Position numbers and translations under genes: made by a program | Part shown: positions 38,146 to 46,397 of the stretch, one piece after another | Layout: every line of letters begins with the position of its first letter | How positions within the stretch are numbered: the first letter of the stretch is position 1 | From: Pseudomonas brassicacearum subsp. neoaurantiaca | GTDB taxonomy: Bacteria; Pseudomonadota; Gammaproteobacteria; Pseudomonadales; Pseudomonadaceae | Length of the DNA: 64,000 nt | Direction of reading: 5' to 3' | NCBI RefSeq assembly: GCF_013608025.1 | Contig: NZ_VDLV01000063.1 | Coordinates: forward strand, 246-64,245 | Notes under the pieces: model-generated | Databases searched by the model: none | Told to the model about the DNA's origin: nothing | Seen by the model: only the letters and a program-made list of their open reading frames with translations

Positions 38146-39428
38146 TGGGCTTCAATCGTCGTCGCTTCCTGGCGGGAACATTGGGCGCCGGGGTGTTGCT
38201 GGCGGGCGTCGGTGCCTGGTTGCGACCGCGGGATCAGGGTGCGCCGTACAGCGAATACTTTCGCCAGCTCAACCTTGAGCTCAAGGCCCATGGCCCGGTG
38301 CGCCCGGTGATGCTCATCGACCTGGATCGACTCGACCACAACATCGACGTGGTGAAGGCGTCCGTACAACGCGCCGGCAAGCAATTGAGGCTGGTGGAGA
38401 AGTCCTTGCCGGCGCCCGGCCTGCTGAATTACATCGCCCAGCGTGCCGAGACCCGGCGGTTGATGTCGTTCCACCAGCCGTTTCTCAACCATGATGCGTT
38501 GCAGTTTCCCCAGGCCGATATCCTGCTGGGCAAACCCCTGCCGGTGCGTTCCGCCGAGCTGTTCTACACGCTGCACAAAGGTCCGTTCGACCCGTCGCGT
38601 CAGTTGCAATGGTTGCTCGACACGCCTGAGCGACTGGAACAGTACCGAGCGTTGGCCCAGGGGCTCGGCGTTCGCATGCGGGTCAACCTGGAGCTGGACG
38701 TCGGCCTGCACCGGGGCGGGATCGTTGACGAGGCGAGCCTGGACGCGATGCTCAGGTTGATCCGCGCCCATCCGGCGCAACTGGAGTTCGCCGGGTTCAT
38801 GGGTTACGACCCCTTTGTCGGAATGGGCGTGCCAGAGATCGTCGCAACGCCGCAGACACTGCTGGCGCAGGTAATGGCGATCTACCGCGCGCGCGTGGAT
38901 TTCGTGCGTTTGCGCTATCCCGATCTCTGGCATCCCGGCCTGACGCTCAACACCGCCGGCAGCCCCAGCTATCGCATCCATGAACAGGAAAGCCTGAGCA
39001 CCGAGGTGTCGGTGGGCACGGCCATGCTCAAGCCCAGCCACTACGATTTGCCTTCGCTGAGTGAACACGTGCCGGCGGTCTACATCGCCACGCCGGTGTT
39101 GAAACGCACCGGCGCGGTGAACATCCCGGCGCTGGACGACACGTCACGGATTTTTTCCTGGTGGGACGTGAACCAGCGCGAGACCTTTTTCATCTACGGC
39201 GGCAACTGGATGGCCGACCTTGAATCACCGCCCGGCTTGCAGGTCAACAATCTGTACGGGCGCAGCTCCAATCAGGAAATGGTCAACGGCTCCGCGGCGG
39301 TGGGGCTGGGGCTGGAGGACCAGGTGTTCCTGCGGCCGACCCAGACCGAATCGGTGTTGCTGCAGTTTGGTGACTTGCTGGCGGTGCGGGCGGGGAGGAT
39401 TGTGGAAAGTTGGCCGGTTTATAGCTGA
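38145..39428 (+). CDS. Tat-exported DSD1-like PLP enzyme
   Basis: This is a 427-residue protein of the alanine racemase-fold, D-threonine aldolase/D-serine dehydratase (DSD1) family. A twin-arginine signal (NRRRFLAG) predicts export. The PLP lysine is probably K86 in LRLVEKSLPAP, which replaces the usual AKTHK pattern. The first beta-strand LIDLDRLDHNID and the phosphate-site region LNTAGSPSY follow the family order. The usual C-terminal zinc ligands (HxC) are not obvious. Being coupled to the lactone oxidase gene, it is likely to work in the same periplasmic pathway. Confidence 0.75.
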   Translation: MGFNRRRFLAGTLGAGVLLAGVGAWLRPRDQGAPYSEYFRQLNLELKAHGPVRPVMLIDLDRLDHNIDVVKASVQRAGKQLRLVEKSLPAPGLLNYIAQRAETRRLMSFHQPFLNHDALQFPQADILLGKPLPVRSAELFYTLHKGPFDPSRQLQWLLDTPERLEQYRALAQGLGVRMRVNLELDVGLHRGGIVDEASLDAMLRLIRAHPAQLEFAGFMGYDPFVGMGVPEIVATPQTLLAQVMAIYRARVDFVRLRYPDLWHPGLTLNTAGSPSYRIHEQESLSTEVSVGTAMLKPSHYDLPSLSEHVPAVYIATPVLKRTGAVNIPALDDTSRIFSWWDVNQRETFFIYGGNWMADLESPPGLQVNNLYGRSSNQEMVNGSAAVGLGLEDQVFLRPTQTESVLLQFGDLLAVRAGRIVESWPVYS

Positions 39429-39465
39429 CGGCTGGATGGATGAATTGAAATCGCCACCGTTTCAA

Positions 39466-39555
39466 TGTGGGAGCGAGCTTGCTCGCGAAAGCGGTGTGTC
39501 AGCTTGCAGAAATATCCGCAGTGCGGTCGCCATCGCGAGCAAGCTCGCTCCCACA
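39466..39555. repeat. REPIN, type 3
   Basis: Inverted TGTGGGAGCGAGCTTGCTCGCGA copies lie between the convergent DSD1-like and MetA-like genes. Confidence 0.85.
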
Positions 39556-39574
39556 ATGGTCATGGGCCGGCCGC

Positions 39575-40519
39575 TTAAAACGCAAACGGAATACTGATCT
39601 TCGCCCAGAGCATCTCGCCTTCGGGGCGGTTCTCCACGTCGAATTCCTTGGCCCAGCGGATCTCGGCGCTGGCGTATTTGAGGAAGGTCACGTGCAGCGC
39701 CGGGCCGATGGCGAACACCTCGCCGCGCACGCCGTCGTCCACGTCCTGCCCGGCGAATTGCACGGTGCGGCCGTACTGTTTGTCGTCGGTGGTCTGTTTC
39801 AGGTAGTAGCCGTTGAGGCCCACCGTCACGTTATCGTTCAGCCGGTAGCTGGCGGAATAATCGAAGTGGAAAATCTGCCCCGAGCGGTAATCGGTGTCCT
39901 TGTTTTCGCGGTTGAAGCTGTAGGTGGTTTTCATCGACAGCTCGGTGTTGTCCGTGGGCAGCCAGGTGAAGGAAAACAGTGGTTTGTAGGTGTAGAAATT
40001 ATTGCTGGTGTTGGCCAGTCGATCGGCATCGTATTCACCGGTCGGCACGGTGATTTCCACCGCGGCGGCCAGTGTCAGGTGCTTGCCCATGTCCCAGAGA
40101 ATGATGGGCGAAACGGTGGTGTCGCCCATGCTTTCGCGCGTGTCACTCATGCCGAAGGCCGCGACCTCCTGCTTGAGCCAGGGCTGCGCGACGTAGATAC
40201 CCAGTCGCCCGCCGGCCACTCGCAGCGGGCTCAGGTAGTCGATGCGCGGGATCACCGCCGTGGATTCGATTTCGACGCCCGGCACTTCGCCGCCCAATGA
40301 GCTGATGTTGAATTTTCGGGCCTTGTAGTGGTTGTAGTAGAGGTTGAACGCAACCATGTGGTCCGGAAGGCTATCGACCTCCAGCGGCAGCACATAGAAG
40401 CCATCGGTGCCGGTGCCGATGTTGTCGACGCCGGATTCGGTGGCCAGGGCCGGCAAGGCGTTGGCGCAAGCCAGGCCCAAGGTCAGTTGCAAGGTGAATC
40501 GCGTACGGATCGGGTTCAT
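39575..40519 (-). CDS. Outer-membrane MetA/SphA-type transporter
   Basis: This is a 314-residue protein with a Sec signal peptide (cleavage near ALPALA-TES) and a beta-barrel pattern of alternating aromatic strands. It ends in IPFAF, a terminal Phe typical of outer-membrane proteins. It matches the phenol-degradation MetA-like/SphA family of putative channels for small aromatic or acidic substrates. The start at 40519 has a weak ribosome-binding site; a longer frame to 40567 is possible but gives a poor signal. It is divergent from an AraC regulator. Confidence 0.78.
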   Translation of the reverse strand: MNPIRTRFTLQLTLGLACANALPALATESGVDNIGTGTDGFYVLPLEVDSLPDHMVAFNLYYNHYKARKFNISSLGGEVPGVEIESTAVIPRIDYLSPLRVAGGRLGIYVAQPWLKQEVAAFGMSDTRESMGDTTVSPIILWDMGKHLTLAAAVEITVPTGEYDADRLANTSNNFYTYKPLFSFTWLPTDNTELSMKTTYSFNRENKDTDYRSGQIFHFDYSASYRLNDNVTVGLNGYYLKQTTDDKQYGRTVQFAGQDVDDGVRGEVFAIGPALHVTFLKYASAEIRWAKEFDVENRPEGEMLWAKISIPFAF

Positions 40520-40724
40520 GGAGGGGCTCGTTATTATTGTTGGAAACGCACCAAGGGTCCGAGCCATAGAAATAAGCCGTTCGCCGCCGCCAGGGCAGGG
40601 TATTGGCGGCCATTGAGGGGACTTGAGCGGCCAGATTATTGGCTGCCTATATTCCCTGGGCCATGCTAACGTTTAGAAACAACCGGTTACAAAAACGCCT
40701 CCTAACGTGCCCCGGAACCCGCCC

Positions 40725-41768
40725 ATGCAGATGAAAGTCATCGACCCCACTTTTGAGCTGGCGCTGGTATCACCTTTCCTGCTGCAGACACTGGTCGAAG
40801 TGGTGGCGGATAAAGGCTTCGACGGGGCGATCCTGTGTCGTGGCCTGGGGTTCGGCCTCGATGACCTGCAAGACCCGACCCATCGCATTTCCCATCGCCA
40901 GGCCGTGGTCATGATTCAGCGGGCGCTCAAGTTGTTGCCTGACCAAGGGTTGGGATTGTGGGTCGGCGACCGCAACGTGCTGGGCACCCTGGGTTTGCTG
41001 GGACACGTATTGTCGTTGTGCGAGACCTTGCGCGACGTGTTCGCCCTGGGGGTGCGCTACCAACGCACCACCGGCGGCATCGCGCAAATCAGCACCGAAG
41101 AATCGGGCGACCGGATCACGGTCGAGGCGACGTGCCGACTGCCCTTTGCCGACGTGCAGGTGTTTGCGGTCGAAGAGTTCTTCGCCAGTGTGTTGGTCTA
41201 TGGCCGGGCGCTGGCGGGCCCCGACTTCAAGCCGCAGGCGGTGGAGTTCATACATGCCGCGCCGCCCTACGCTGACGAATATCAGCGGATCCTGGGCCCC
41301 GCCGTGCGTTTTGGTTGTCGAAACAACCGCATGCTGATCGATGCCTGTTGGTTGGATATGCGCCTGCAAACTCACCACCCGCTGGCCCTGCGCCAGGCAC
41401 TGGCTTTGCTGGAGCAGGAGGCCGTCGAGGCCCACCAGAAAATCGATCTGATCCAGGCCGTGGAGCGGGCGATTGCCCGGGACCTGGGTCGTGGCAGCCA
41501 TATCGAAAAAATCGCCAGTGACCTGAACATGAGCAGCCGCACCTTGCGCCGGCGCCTGACCGAGCACAACTTGACCTTCGAAGCCTTGCTCGAACAAGTT
41601 CGCCGCGGCCGTACCTTGAGTTTGCTGGCCAATCCCGAATGGTCCATCGAGCGCATCACCGAAGAAGTCGGCTACAGCGATGTGCGCAGTTTCCGCCGGG
41701 CGTTCCGACGCTGGACCGGCATGAGTCCGAGCGCGTTTCGTAACGAGGGCGCCGAAACCCGGCTCTAA
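40725..41768 (+). CDS. AraC-family regulator (OruR/ArgR-like sensor domain)
   Basis: This is a 347-residue regulator. An N-terminal arabinose-binding-like domain (about 20-200, VSPFLLQTLVEVVADKGFD) is followed by a C-terminal double HTH (about 245-340) with SSRTLRRRLTEHNLTFE and VGYSDVRSFRRAFRRW. The start is uncertain: GTG 40707, ATG 40725 and ATG 40731 are all in frame, and none has a strong ribosome-binding site. It is divergent from the MetA-like gene, so it probably controls that gene. Confidence 0.82.
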   Translation: MQMKVIDPTFELALVSPFLLQTLVEVVADKGFDGAILCRGLGFGLDDLQDPTHRISHRQAVVMIQRALKLLPDQGLGLWVGDRNVLGTLGLLGHVLSLCETLRDVFALGVRYQRTTGGIAQISTEESGDRITVEATCRLPFADVQVFAVEEFFASVLVYGRALAGPDFKPQAVEFIHAAPPYADEYQRILGPAVRFGCRNNRMLIDACWLDMRLQTHHPLALRQALALLEQEAVEAHQKIDLIQAVERAIARDLGRGSHIEKIASDLNMSSRTLRRRLTEHNLTFEALLEQVRRGRTLSLLANPEWSIERITEEVGYSDVRSFRRAFRRWTGMSPSAFRNEGAETRL

Positions 41769-41820
41769 GGTTATGTCCAAACGGTATTTCTCAAGCCATG
41801 GGTAGTTTTCCTAAGATCAC

Positions 41821-41838
41821 GTCATAACTCGTTATGAC
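41821..41838. promoter_or_regulatory. Perfect palindromic GntR operator
   Basis: GTCATAAC-TC-GTTATGAC is a perfect 8-bp inverted repeat ending 14 bases before the GntR start. It is the expected size and place for an autoregulatory site that would also control the whole operon. Confidence 0.7.
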
Positions 41839-41852
41839 AAGTGAAATTAACC

Positions 41853-42605
41853 ATGCCGGAAAACGTTCTTTCCCTCAGCAGCGTGCCGCTGCACACGCAA
41901 CTGCGGGACGTGCTGCGCGCACGCATCCTCGATGGTGAATACCCCCAGGGCAGCCAGATGCCGTCGGAAAGCGAGCTCGGCGCGTTGTTCAGCGTCAGCC
42001 GCATCACCGTCCGCCAAGCCTTGGGCGATCTGCAAAAGGAAGGGCTGATCTTTAAGATCCATGGCAAAGGCACCTTCGTCGCCAAGCCCAAGACCTTCCA
42101 GAACGTCAGCACCCTCCAGGGTTTGGCCGAATCCATGACCGGGCGCGGTTTCGAGGTGATCAACCGCCTGCGCAGCTTCAAGTTCATTGCGGCGGACAAG
42201 TCAGTGGCCGAGCGCTTGAAGCTGGCGGAAGGGGACGTGGTGGCGCAGATCAAGCGGGTGCGGCTGATCAACCGCGAGCCGGTTTCCCTGGAAATTACTT
42301 ACCTGCCCAAGGCGCTCGGTGAGCGCCTTGAAAAGGCCGATCTGGTCACCCGCGACATTTTCTTGATCCTGGAAAACGATTGCGGCCTGGCCCTCGGTCA
42401 CGCAGACCTTGCCATCGATGCGGTGCTGGCCGACAGCGACCTGTGCCAGGCCCTGGAAGTGGAGGCCGGCTCGCCCGTCATGCGCATCGAGCGCCTGACC
42501 CATGGCGCCGACGGCCAGCCACTGGACTTCGAATATCTCTATTACCGCGGCGATGCCTTCCAGTACCGCTTGCGGATCGACCGGCAGAAAGGGACGCAGG
42601 CATGA
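41853..42605 (+). CDS. GntR/HutC-family regulator
   Basis: This is a 250-residue repressor-type regulator. The winged helix (about 10-72) has MPSESELGALFSVSRITVRQ and HGKGTFVAKP, and the UTRA effector domain (about 92-240) contains IKRVRLINREPVSLEITYLP. The ATG at 41853 lacks a clear ribosome-binding site; GTG at 41841 is in frame but lies only two bases from the palindrome. Its TGA overlaps the flavoprotein ATG (ATGA), so regulator and first enzyme are translationally coupled and the operator governs both. Confidence 0.88.
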   Translation: MPENVLSLSSVPLHTQLRDVLRARILDGEYPQGSQMPSESELGALFSVSRITVRQALGDLQKEGLIFKIHGKGTFVAKPKTFQNVSTLQGLAESMTGRGFEVINRLRSFKFIAADKSVAERLKLAEGDVVAQIKRVRLINREPVSLEITYLPKALGERLEKADLVTRDIFLILENDCGLALGHADLAIDAVLADSDLCQALEVEAGSPVMRIERLTHGADGQPLDFEYLYYRGDAFQYRLRIDRQKGTQA

Positions 42606-44341
42606 CCCAAAGCTCAAGAAGCATCCTCGAACAGGAATACGACATCGTCGTCATCGGCGGTGGCACCGCCGGCCCCATGGCCGCGATCAAGGCCAAGGAA
42701 CGCAACCGCGACTTGCGCGTGTTGTTGGTGGACAAGGCCAACGTCAAGCGCAGCGGCGCCATCAGCATGGGCATGGACGGGCTCAACAACGCGATCATCC
42801 CGGGACACTCGACGCCTGAGCAATACACCAAGGAAATCACGATTGCCAACGACGGCATCGTCAACCAGGCGGCGGTGTACGCCTACGCGACCCACAGCTT
42901 CGAAACGATCGAGCAACTGGACCGCTGGGGCGTGAAGTTCGAGAAGGACGAAACCGGCGACTACGCGGTGAAAAAGGTTCACCACATGGGCGCCTACGTG
43001 CTGCCGATGCCGGAAGGGCACGACATCAAGAAGGTCCTGTATCGCCAGCTGAAACGGGCGCGGGTGAGCATTACCAACCGGTTGGTCTGCACCCGGTTGC
43101 TGACCGACGAGGAGGGCGCGGTCAACGGTGTGATGGGCTTCGATTGCCGCACTGCTGACTTTCATGTGATCAAGGCCAAGGCGGTCATTCTTTGCTGTGG
43201 CGCGGCGGGACGCTTGGGGCTGCCGGCCTCCGGCTACCTGATGGGCACCTATGAGAACCCGACCAATGCCGGTGATGGTTATGCCATGGCCTACCATGCC
43301 GGCGCCGAGCTGGCGAACCTGGAATGCTTCCAGATCAACCCGTTGATCAAGGATTACAACGGCCCGGCGTGCGCCTATGTCACCGGCCCCCTCGGCGGCT
43401 ATACCGCCAACAACAAGGGCGAGCGTTTCATCGAGTGCGACTACTGGAGCGGGCAAATGATGTGGGAGTTCCACCAGGAACTCGAAGGTGGCAACGGTCC
43501 GGTGTTCCTCAAGCTCGATCACCTGGCCGAGGAAACCATCCAGAACATCGAAGAGATCCTGCACAGCAATGAGCGGCCCAGCCGCGGGCAGTTCCACGCC
43601 AACCGTGGCACCGACTACCGCACGCAGATGGTCGAGATGCACATTTCCGAAATCGGTTTTTGCAGCGGTCATTCGGCCTCGGGCGTTTGGGTCAACGAGC
43701 GGGCGGAAACCTCGGTCAAGGGCCTGTACTCGGCGGGCGACATGGCGGCGGTGCCGCACAACTACATGCTCGGTGCGTTCACCTATGGCTGGTTTGCCGG
43801 CAACAACGCCGCCGATTTTGTGGCGGGGAAGGATTTCTCGGCGCTGGATGCCGGGCAGATCGAGCGGGAGAGGGCGCGTGTCTACGCGCCGCTTGAGCGC
43901 GAGCATGGCCTGCCGCCAGCCCAGGTGGAATACAAGCTGCGCCGCTTCGTCAACGATTACCTGCAACCGCCGAAGGTCACGAAAAAAATGCAGATCGGCC
44001 TGCAACGCTTCAGCGATATCCAGCGCGACCTGGACCAGATCAAGGCCCATAGCGCCCACGAATTGATGCGCGCCATGGAAGTCAGCGTGATCCGCGACTG
44101 CGCCGAAATGGCCGCCCGGGCCTCGTTGTTTCGCGCGGAAAGCCGTTGGGGGCTGTACCACTATCGAGTCGATCACCCGCAGCGCAACGACAGCGACTGG
44201 TTCTGCCATTGCCATTTGAAGAAAGGCGAGGACGGCACGATGACCTCGTTCAAGAAAGCCGTCGAGCCCTACATCATCGCCCTCGATGCCGACGAGCTGC
44301 AGGCCTACGACCGGCTGCGGGTCGGTGCCGACGCGGCGTGA
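42602..44341 (+). CDS. APS-reductase-alpha-like (fumarate reductase fold) flavoprotein
   Basis: This is a 579-residue FAD protein of the succinate dehydrogenase/fumarate reductase/AprA superfamily. Dinucleotide-binding GGGTAG is at 19-24; a second FAD segment is GLYSAGDMAAVPHN. Instead of the QFHPT and HGANRLG of SdhA it has INPLIKDYNGP and NNKGERFIE. It also has CSGHSASGVWV with His 357, and WGLYHYRVDHPQRND near the end, which resemble AprA of dissimilatory APS reductase. By my recollection the AprA substrate Arg before the KDGYGP segment is replaced by Leu here, so the substrate may not be APS. The downstream AprB-like ferredoxin is its likely electron partner. Confidence 0.82.
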   Translation: MTQSSRSILEQEYDIVVIGGGTAGPMAAIKAKERNRDLRVLLVDKANVKRSGAISMGMDGLNNAIIPGHSTPEQYTKEITIANDGIVNQAAVYAYATHSFETIEQLDRWGVKFEKDETGDYAVKKVHHMGAYVLPMPEGHDIKKVLYRQLKRARVSITNRLVCTRLLTDEEGAVNGVMGFDCRTADFHVIKAKAVILCCGAAGRLGLPASGYLMGTYENPTNAGDGYAMAYHAGAELANLECFQINPLIKDYNGPACAYVTGPLGGYTANNKGERFIECDYWSGQMMWEFHQELEGGNGPVFLKLDHLAEETIQNIEEILHSNERPSRGQFHANRGTDYRTQMVEMHISEIGFCSGHSASGVWVNERAETSVKGLYSAGDMAAVPHNYMLGAFTYGWFAGNNAADFVAGKDFSALDAGQIERERARVYAPLEREHGLPPAQVEYKLRRFVNDYLQPPKVTKKMQIGLQRFSDIQRDLDQIKAHSAHELMRAMEVSVIRDCAEMAARASLFRAESRWGLYHYRVDHPQRNDSDWFCHCHLKKGEDGTMTSFKKAVEPYIIALDADELQAYDRLRVGADAA

Positions 44342-44365
44342 ACCCTACACCCAAAGAGAACGCTT

Positions 44366-44611
44366 ATGGCCTATCAACCCCAGGAAATCTTCTTCCGCTC
44401 CAATGCCCCCGTCACCGTGGACGAGGACAAATGCATCGCCCACAAGGGCTGCACGGTTTGCGTCGACGTATGCCCCATGGACTTGCTCGCGATCAACCCG
44501 GCAACCCAGAAGGCCTACATGGCGTTCGATGAATGTTGGTATTGCATGCCGTGTGAAAAGGACTGCCCGACGGGGGCGGTGAAAGTGGAAATTCCGTACC
44601 TGTTGCGCTGA
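44366..44611 (+). CDS. AprB-like ferredoxin with two [4Fe-4S] sites
   Basis: This is an 81-residue ferredoxin. The first cluster motif is C-x5-C-x2-C-x3-CP (DKCIAHKGCTVCVDVCP) and the second C-x2-C-x2-C-x3-CP (CWYCMPCEKDCP). The linker DLLAINPATQKAYMAFDECWYC and the CWxC start of the second motif resemble the iron-sulfur core of AprB. It lacks the C-terminal tail of true AprB, being about half its length. It starts 24 bases after the flavoprotein stop, so the two should form a complex. Confidence 0.88.
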   Translation: MAYQPQEIFFRSNAPVTVDEDKCIAHKGCTVCVDVCPMDLLAINPATQKAYMAFDECWYCMPCEKDCPTGAVKVEIPYLLR

Positions 44612-44623
44612 CCGAAGGACGCC

Positions 44624-44719
44624 TTCGCGAGCAGGCTCGCTCCCACAAGGGATCGAAGCCAGCCGTAGAGCTTATGTACACCGTTAAAACCTGTGGGAGC
44701 GAGCCTGCTCCGGGCGGCG
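44624..44719. repeat. REPIN, type 3, inverted arrangement
   Basis: TTCGCGAGCAGGCTCGCTCCCACA precedes TGTGGGAGCGAGCCTGCTC, so the TGTGGGAG ends face inward as at 11891. It interrupts the operon between the ferredoxin and binding-protein genes. Confidence 0.75.
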
Positions 44720-44860
44720 TTCCGACGAAGAGGCCACCACAGACACCACAAAAGCCATCCGGCACCCCCGGACGCATTTTTCAGAACACCCCTCGTTTCC
44801 CACCGCGCCCTGATCGCGGCGGAGACGAAAAACCAATAAATGATTCGAGGGGAAACACCC

Positions 44861-46267
44861 ATGTTATTGCGTGCAGCATTGGCCGGTCTGGTACTGGCTT
44901 CATTGACCCTGCCTGCCCAGGCAGAAACCATCCGCATCGCCATCGGCACCCAGGACACCACCATCAACTGCGCCGCCGGCGGGTTGCTGATCCGGGAGCT
45001 GGGCCTGTTGGACAAATACCTGCCCCACGACGGCACGTACAAGGATGCCCACTACGACATCCAGTGGAAAAACTTCACCAGCGGCGCGCCACTGACCAAC
45101 GAGATGGTCGCCGGCAAACTCGACTTCGGCGCCATGGCCGATTTCCCCGGTGCGTTCAACGGCGTGGCGTTCGAGACCGCCGGCAAACACAGCCTGTTCA
45201 TCAGCGTGTTGTCGGGCAGCACCCAGGGCAGCGGCAACGGCATCGTCGTGCCCAGCGCCTCGGGCGTGCAATCGCTGGCCGAGCTCAAGGGCAAGACGAT
45301 TTCCGTGCCATTTGCTTCCACCGCCCACGGCATGTTGCTACGGGCGATCGCGGCTCAAGGGTGGGATCCGCTCAAGGATGTGAACATCATCGCCCAGCCG
45401 CCGGAGGTCGCCGGCTCGGCGTTGCAGGCCGGTAAAGTTGATGCCCATGCCGACTTCGTACCCTTCGCCGAGCTGTTCCCCAGCCGTGGTTTCGCCCGCA
45501 AGATCTACGACGGCGCCCAGGCAAAAACACCGACGTTCCATGGCGCGCTGGTGGACCAGGCCTATGCCAGGAAGTACCCGGAAATCGTCGTTGCTTATCT
45601 GCGCGCATCCATCGAGGCCAATCAATTGCTGGCCGCCGAGCCGGAGAAGTACAGCGAGTTGATCGCCAAGGTCACCGGCGTGGATGCCGAGGTCAACTAC
45701 CTGTTCCACGGGCCGCTGGGCGTGCAGACCCGCGACCTGACGTGGAAACCGGAATACCGCCAAGCCGTCGGCACCGCCATCGATACCCTCAAGTTGCTGA
45801 AGAAAGCCGATCGCGGCCTGGACCTCAATACGTTCATCGATGACCAGTACATCCGCGCCGCGTTCAAGGCGTCGAACCTTGATTACACCGCGCAACTGGG
45901 CAATTACGCCCAGACGCCCCTCGGCACGCCCGACGCCCTGACCGGCCAGGCCATCACCGATGCCCGCCATGTGGCTGAGATCTGGGTGCGCGGCGAGGCG
46001 AAAGTGCGTCATTACGCCTCGGCGCAGTCAGCCTTCACTGCGCTGGCAAGCCTCAAGCAGGAAGGCAAGGGCATCCGCGCCGTCTACGCCCAGGCCAGCG
46101 ACAGCGGGATCAAGCTGCTGGCCGAACAGGCGTGGTTCGCCAGTGACGGCAAGGGCCAGCTCAGCGCGTTCCTGTTGAAGGGCCAGGCCGAGCAATTTGC
46201 CACGGCCCAGGGCGGCAAGGTCCTGGATTTCACCGAGGCGACCACCCAGGCGGTCGCTGCCCGATAA
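44861..46267 (+). CDS. ABC substrate-binding protein with NosL-like C-terminal domain
   Basis: This is a 468-residue periplasmic protein with a Sec signal (cleavage after LTLPAQA, residue 21). Residues 22-340 form a nitrate/sulfonate/taurine (SsuA/TauA-type) binding domain (KLDFGAMADFPGAF, LKGKTISVPFASTAHG). Residues about 368-460 are extra. VAEIWVRGEAKVRHYASAQ, GKGIRAVYAQ, AEQAWFASDG and FATAQGGKVLDFTEA follow the order of NosL, the copper accessory protein of nitrous oxide reductase, but without its lipoprotein Cys. Such a fusion is unusual. GAGGGGAAA precedes ATG 44861; an in-frame ATG at 44840 would spoil the signal peptide. Confidence 0.88.
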   Translation: MLLRAALAGLVLASLTLPAQAETIRIAIGTQDTTINCAAGGLLIRELGLLDKYLPHDGTYKDAHYDIQWKNFTSGAPLTNEMVAGKLDFGAMADFPGAFNGVAFETAGKHSLFISVLSGSTQGSGNGIVVPSASGVQSLAELKGKTISVPFASTAHGMLLRAIAAQGWDPLKDVNIIAQPPEVAGSALQAGKVDAHADFVPFAELFPSRGFARKIYDGAQAKTPTFHGALVDQAYARKYPEIVVAYLRASIEANQLLAAEPEKYSELIAKVTGVDAEVNYLFHGPLGVQTRDLTWKPEYRQAVGTAIDTLKLLKKADRGLDLNTFIDDQYIRAAFKASNLDYTAQLGNYAQTPLGTPDALTGQAITDARHVAEIWVRGEAKVRHYASAQSAFTALASLKQEGKGIRAVYAQASDSGIKLLAEQAWFASDGKGQLSAFLLKGQAEQFATAQGGKVLDFTEATTQAVAAR

Positions 46268-46283
46268 ACCTGACACCGTCCCC

Positions 46284-46372
46284 TGTGGGAGCGAGCTTGC
46301 TCGCGATAGCGGTGTGTCAGCCAATTCGATTTCAACTGACCTGACGCCATCGCGAGCAAGCTCGCTCCCACA
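46284..46372. repeat. REPIN, type 3
   Basis: Inverted TGTGGGAGCGAGCTTGCTCGCGA copies lie within the ABC transporter operon, between the binding protein and the permease. Such placement often lets the binding protein message be more abundant. Confidence 0.85.
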
Positions 46373-46397
46373 GGGATTGCACTGCGGAGGAAAATTT

